Positions 56,501 to 62,500 of a stretch of DNA of 64,000 bases are shown here, piece after piece (position 1 is the stretch's first letter; every line of letters starts with the position of its first letter). Both the position numbers and the translations under genes were made by a program. The notes beneath the pieces were generated by a model. The model was not told the origin of the DNA. It worked only from the letters and a program-made list of their open reading frames with translations, and did not search any database. The stretch covers positions 62,001-126,000 of the forward strand of contig JAKZRG010000010.1 of assembly GCA_047518265.1 (NCBI GenBank), written 5' to 3'. Source of the DNA: Oceanospirillum sp047518265 (GTDB taxonomy: Bacteria > Pseudomonadota > Gammaproteobacteria > Pseudomonadales > Halomonadaceae).

Positions 56501-59500
56501 TAATATATTCAGCACTGTCAAATTGAAGGGAGCGCTCCATACCTTCAATATTGAAGCTTTCATTAACAATCTGACCCAAGGTATTAACATCAAGGGTGGC
56601 TGTACCTGTCATCGTGAGGTCTGACGGGCCGATAAGACTAATATCACCAACACCTTGTAAGGCATAACCTATTCCATTGATTTTCTGACCAATTAATAGG
56701 CCAATTTCACCATTGGATAGTTGAGCACCCGCGCCACCAGCACCGATAAAGGCTTCGACATTTTTACCTGCCAATTTAAACTGTGGCTGACCATCAATTA
56801 ACTCCAGTTCAAGGCCATAATAACCACTCAGTTCCGCAATACCGGCTACATCAATACTGAGTTCACCTGAAGTTCCCATACGGGCATCGGTCAGCGCTAA
56901 GCCTACTGCGCTTTCTAAATTGGAAGCGGTAAAGTCGATCACCTGATCAGACGTCAGATTACTGTCATTTAGGGACAGCAACAGCTCTTTGCCTTCTTCC
57001 AGAGAGAAACCTAAATCCCCTAAACCTGAAAATTCAACCGCTTGTGCCGTTGCTTGTAGAGCATAAAATGCCGCATCTTCCTGACGGGTATTTTTCAGTA
57101 CTTCGCTGGCGCCCAGAACAGCATTAAAACCGCTGGTCAGCTTCATCCCAAGTTCATCGGCTTCACCGCCGTTAACACCCAGGAACAGCTCAGCATCATC
57201 AGCACTGATCGCCAGTAGATTCGCTTCTGTAGCACTGCCATTTGCCAAGGATAGCGCCTGATCTAATAGACGAGTAATCTGCATCTGGCCCGAAGCTTGA
57301 GCCATTCCAGCAATAGATAGGGCCAGATCACCAGAAGCCACTAATTCACCAGCCTGATCGGCATTAAAGTCCAAGGCAAAGTCACCTTGGCTAATGACCT
57401 GTTCCGCCCAATCGACGGCTTTACCATCCACACCATCAGCCATGGACAATACGAAATCAGAACCAGACAGCTCAATATCCGCTAAACCGGACAGAGACAT
57501 ACTGTCTGCATCCAAAGTCAGCGCATTCCAGCTTTCTGCCGTATTGTTCTGATTCACTAGATAACCCAGCAAGAAGCTGGCATCTTCAACCTGAATATCA
57601 GCACCCGGTACGGCATTAACCGTAAAATCCAACTGGTCACCACTGATGACAAAACGATCAGCAGTCAGTTCGGAGCTATCAGACAGGGTTAGCTCTGCAA
57701 TATCTTGTACTAGGCTTAGCTGGCCACTTAATTCAGCAACACCGTCAATGGACGCATCTAACTGACCACTGACCGCGAGGGTTTCGGTTCCGGATAGATT
57801 CAAAGCCAGCTCAGAGCCGTCAGCCAGGGTAAAACTATGATCCAGTGTTTCACCCAGAGTGCTGTAAGCCACATTGATCTGTTCACCGGACAATTCCATG
57901 GATGGAATACCGGTAATCTCCGCATCGGCAGTAGAGGTCACCGCCCATAGCAGATCACTCACCGTATCATTCACGGTATCCGTGCTTTGCTGCAACAACA
58001 GACCCAGATCAGCATTTTCCAGACGGATTTCGCCTAAGCCGTTACTTAGAGTCGCGGTGACATTCTGGCCAGAGATCTCAATCTGTTGGGTAAACTCATC
58101 ATCAATCAGGTCACCGTTTTCATCGATACCATTGCCCTGATTAGACACAATAAAGTGCAGATCACCCGCAATAGAGCCGACACCCGGCAGTTCCAGGTCC
58201 ACGCCAGTAACAGAGAATTCAGGGGCAACATTCAACGCATCATTAAAAGCCAGAGTAATTTCATTACCGGCGACGGTGATGGCTTCATCAATGGTTCCAT
58301 TCAGGGTATTAGTCGCAAAGCTTAATGACTGATTCAGGTCTGCAGGCAGACCAAAGCCACTCAGGCTGGCATTACCGGCGGCTTGAATGGCGTAACCTGC
58401 AACACCATTGGCATCATCAGCCAATAGCATCGCCAGTTCCACATCACTGACTGATAGACCTAAGCCTCCCGCTGCGTCGCCCTCACCATCTAAAACAGAC
58501 GGCGCAGACAGGGTCAGGTTTTGACCACCAATCAGCAAGCGGCTGGCCTCACCTTCCACTTCAGAGGTCAGTTGTTCCAGTACCAGATCACCAGAAGCAT
58601 AAATGGTATCCAGTAGCGACAAATTAGCATTACCCGCCAAGCTCAGAGCCTGATTAGCAGCAATATCGATCTGTTCAACGGTACCATCCGCCAGAGTCAC
58701 CGCTTCATTAATAACATTATCCAGAGTACTGTAGCTTAAGCCCAAATCGGTCAACGACAGATCCAGCCCCTCTACACCGTTCAGAGCCCCATCTGCAGAT
58801 ACCTGTAGGGCATAACCGCTCTGGTTTACCACCATCAGGCCTGAACCGTTTTCAACATTCAACTCAGCAATACCCGCATCGATACTGGCAAAGGCGTTAC
58901 TCAGTTCCAGTTGCAGCTGAGGGTTGGCCTCAGAATCCGTGCTGATTTCAATACGGTAATCTGCATCCAGAGTCATGCCCTCAAAGCTGAACTCCATCGC
59001 CCCTTCCGTAGAGAAGGATTGGTCTGCCAAGGCTAGACCGACAGCACTTTCCAACTCAGACGCAGTAAAATCGATCACCTGGTCCACATCCAGGTTGCTC
59101 TGGTTCACAGCTAGGATTAGCTGCTCGCCTTCCTGCATTGCCAAAGCAAGATCTGTTAAACCGGCAAACTCGATACTTTCCGCCGCCGCTTGCATGGCAT
59201 AAAAAGCAGCATCTTCAGCAGAGGCATTTTGAATCTGTTCGCTGGCACCCAGTACCGCATTAAAGCCTGAAGTCAGTTTCACCCCTGTCGCTTCTGCCGT
59301 ACCGGCATCCAGCCCCAGGAAGAGTTCTGCTTCTGCGGCACTAAAAGACAAAAGATCAGCTACTAAGCTTTCACCGTCGGCCTGCGAGGTACCATCTGCC
59401 AAGGTCAGGGCTTGATCCAGCAGGCGTTTAATTTCGATCTGACCGGAAGCTTGCGCCATACCCGCCAGAGACAACGCCAAATCACCGGAAGCGATCAGCT

Positions 59501-62500
59501 CACCAGTTTGCTCTATACCAAAATTCAGTACTTTCTGTTCTGCATCACTAAAGGTGTGGCTAATAGCTTGCTCGGCCCAGCTAACCGCTTTGCCTTCAAC
59601 ACCTTCGTTAACAGAAAGGACAAAATCACTACCGGACAGGGCGATATCCGCCATACCCTGCAGATCGACCTGACCCGCATCCAGAGTCAGCGCCTGCCAA
59701 ACTTCGTCGCTATTTTCTTGATTAACCAGATGACCCAGCAGGAAGTCAGCACCTTCTAAGACCAGCTCTACACCCGGCACGGCATCAACGGTCAAACCAA
59801 TCTGTTCACCGCTGATTACAAAACGATCCGCTGTGATAGAAGTATCTTCTAAGGCCAACCCTGAATGATCAAACAGAGAGAGCTCGGCAACATCCTGCAC
59901 CAGACTTAATTCGCCGGTCAGCTCTGCCAAGCCATCAATACCTGCCGTTAGTACACCACTGACCGCCAGTTGTTCTGTGTCTGTCAGCTGTAGCGCCAGC
60001 TCAGTACCGTCAGCCAGGGTAAAACTATGATCCAGTGCTTCGCCCAGAGAACTAAAGGCCACATTGATCTGCTCACCGGACAGATCCATAGACGGAATGC
60101 CAGTAATATCTGCGTTACCCTGGGCAGTCACCGCCCACTGCAGTTCACTCGTAGTCTCGTTTACAGTATCGGTCGTTTGTTGCAACAAAAGACCAATACT
60201 GGCGCCTGTCAGGCTGGCTTCAGCCACACCTGCATTCAGGTTAGCGGTCAAGTTTTGACCGGAGATCTCAATCTGTTGGACAAACTCATCATCAAGCAGG
60301 TCGCCGTTATCATCGACACCATTGCCTTGATTGGACACCACAAAATGCAGGTCACCAGCCATACTGCCCAGACCAGGAATATCCAGATCAACACCCGTCA
60401 CCGAGAATTCAGGTGCAATATTCAGTGCATCATTAAAGGCTAGAGTGATCTCATTACCGGCAACAGTAATAACCTCATCCACCGCTTCTTCTAGGGTGTT
60501 AGAGGCAAAGGCCATAGGCTGATCGAGAGAAATACCCAAACCGGAGAAACTACCTTGACCAGCTGCTTGAATAGCATAACCGGCAACACCCTCAGTATCT
60601 TCTGCCACGAGCATTGCCAGCTCAACATCAGCGATAGATAGACCTAAACCATCAGCGCTATCAGCGAGAGCCGTCAGCGCTAGATTCTGACCACCGATCA
60701 ATAAGCGATCTTTTTCGCCTTCCACTTCAGATTTCAGTTGATCAATAACGATGTCACCGGTGACATCAATCAGATCAGCAATGGATAGATCCGCCGTACC
60801 GCTTAAACGAATGGCTTGATTAGCGGCAATATCAATCAGTTGCTCACTGCCATCCGCCAGAGTTAACGCCTGTTCAATAGCAGCATCCAGAGTGCTATAA
60901 GCAAAGCCTGCCTCAGTGAGCGACAAATCAAGACCATCAATACCTGTCAGGCCAGCATCCGCTGCCACTTGAATAGCATAACCGTCTTTGTTCACCACCA
61001 TCAGGCCCGAGCCATTTTCTACGCTCAGTTGGGCAATACCAGCATCAATACCAGTGGTAGCATTAGTCAGCTCAAGTTGCAGTTGAGGATTAGCATCTGC
61101 ATCCGTGCCTACGTTAATACGATAATCTGCAGACAGACTCAGACCTTCAAAGTCAAAAGCCATTGCACCAGAGGTAGAGAAGGATTGATCTGCCAGCGCT
61201 AAACCTACAGCGCTTTCCAACTCAGACGCGGCAAAATCGATGACTTGATCAGCATCCAGGTTACTCTGATTCACTGCCAGGATCAGCTGTTCGCCTTCCT
61301 GCATGGCAAGAGCCAAGTCAGTTAAACCAGCAAACTCGATGCTTTCTGCTGCAGCTTGCATGGCATAAAAAGACGCATCTTCAGCAGAGGCGTTTTGAAT
61401 TTGCTCACTGGCACCCAGTACGGCATTAAAGCCCGAGGTCAGTTTCACCCCAGTGGCTTCTGCGGTGCCAGCATCCAGTCCTAGGAAGAGCTCTGCTTCT
61501 GTCGCACTAAAGGACAACAGATCAGCCAGCAGGTCTTCTCCACCCACCTGATTAGAACCATCCGCCAGAGTCAGAGCTTGATCCAACAAACGTTTAATTT
61601 CGATCTGACCAGAAGCTTCAGCCATACCAACCAGAGATAACGCCAGATCACCGGCAGCGATTAGCTCACCGGCTTGCTCAGCACCAAAATCCAGAGCTTT
61701 CTGCTCTGCATCGGAAAAGGTGTGACTAATGGCTTGATCAGCCCAGTTAACCGCTTTACCTTCAACACCTTCATTAACGGAGAGGATAAAATCGGAACCC
61801 GACAGGGCGACATTCGCCATGCCTTGCAGATCGACCTGACCCGCATCCAGCGTCAGAGCCTGCCAAACTTCATTAGTATCGGCTTGGTTCACCAGGTGGC
61901 CCAGCAGAAAGTCAGCACCTTCCAGCGCTAGCTCAACACCCGGTACGGCATCAACCGTCAGACCAACCTGCTCACCACTGATAACAAAGCGATCTGCATC
62001 GATCGTTGAGTTATCTGCAAGCGTTAGCTCTGCACTATCTTGAACAAGACTCAGCATACCGCTGACATTGGCTAGACCGTCTATATCCGCACTCAATTGA
62101 CCATTGATAGACAGGCTTTCAGTACCCGATAGATTTAGGGCTAATTCACTGCCATCAGCCTGAGAAAAACTGTGTTCAACCGTTTCCCCCAGCGTACTAT
62201 AGGAGATATTAACCTGCTCACCGGACAGCTCCATGCCCGAGATACCGGTCAAATTCAGATCGGTTTGGGCACTGACCGCCCACAATGGGGCTTCCAATTC
62301 AGGGTCCACTTGTAGCAATAGTCCAAAGGCTGCATTTTCCAAACCGATGTCACCAGCAGCCGTCGCCAATATTGCGCTTACACCCTGACCCACAATCTCA
62401 ATTTGTTGATCAAACAGGCTTTCCGCCTGATTATTTAATTCACTGTTTACTCCATTGGCCAGCTCATCGCTGCTCTGGGTCAGTACAAACTGTAAGGCTC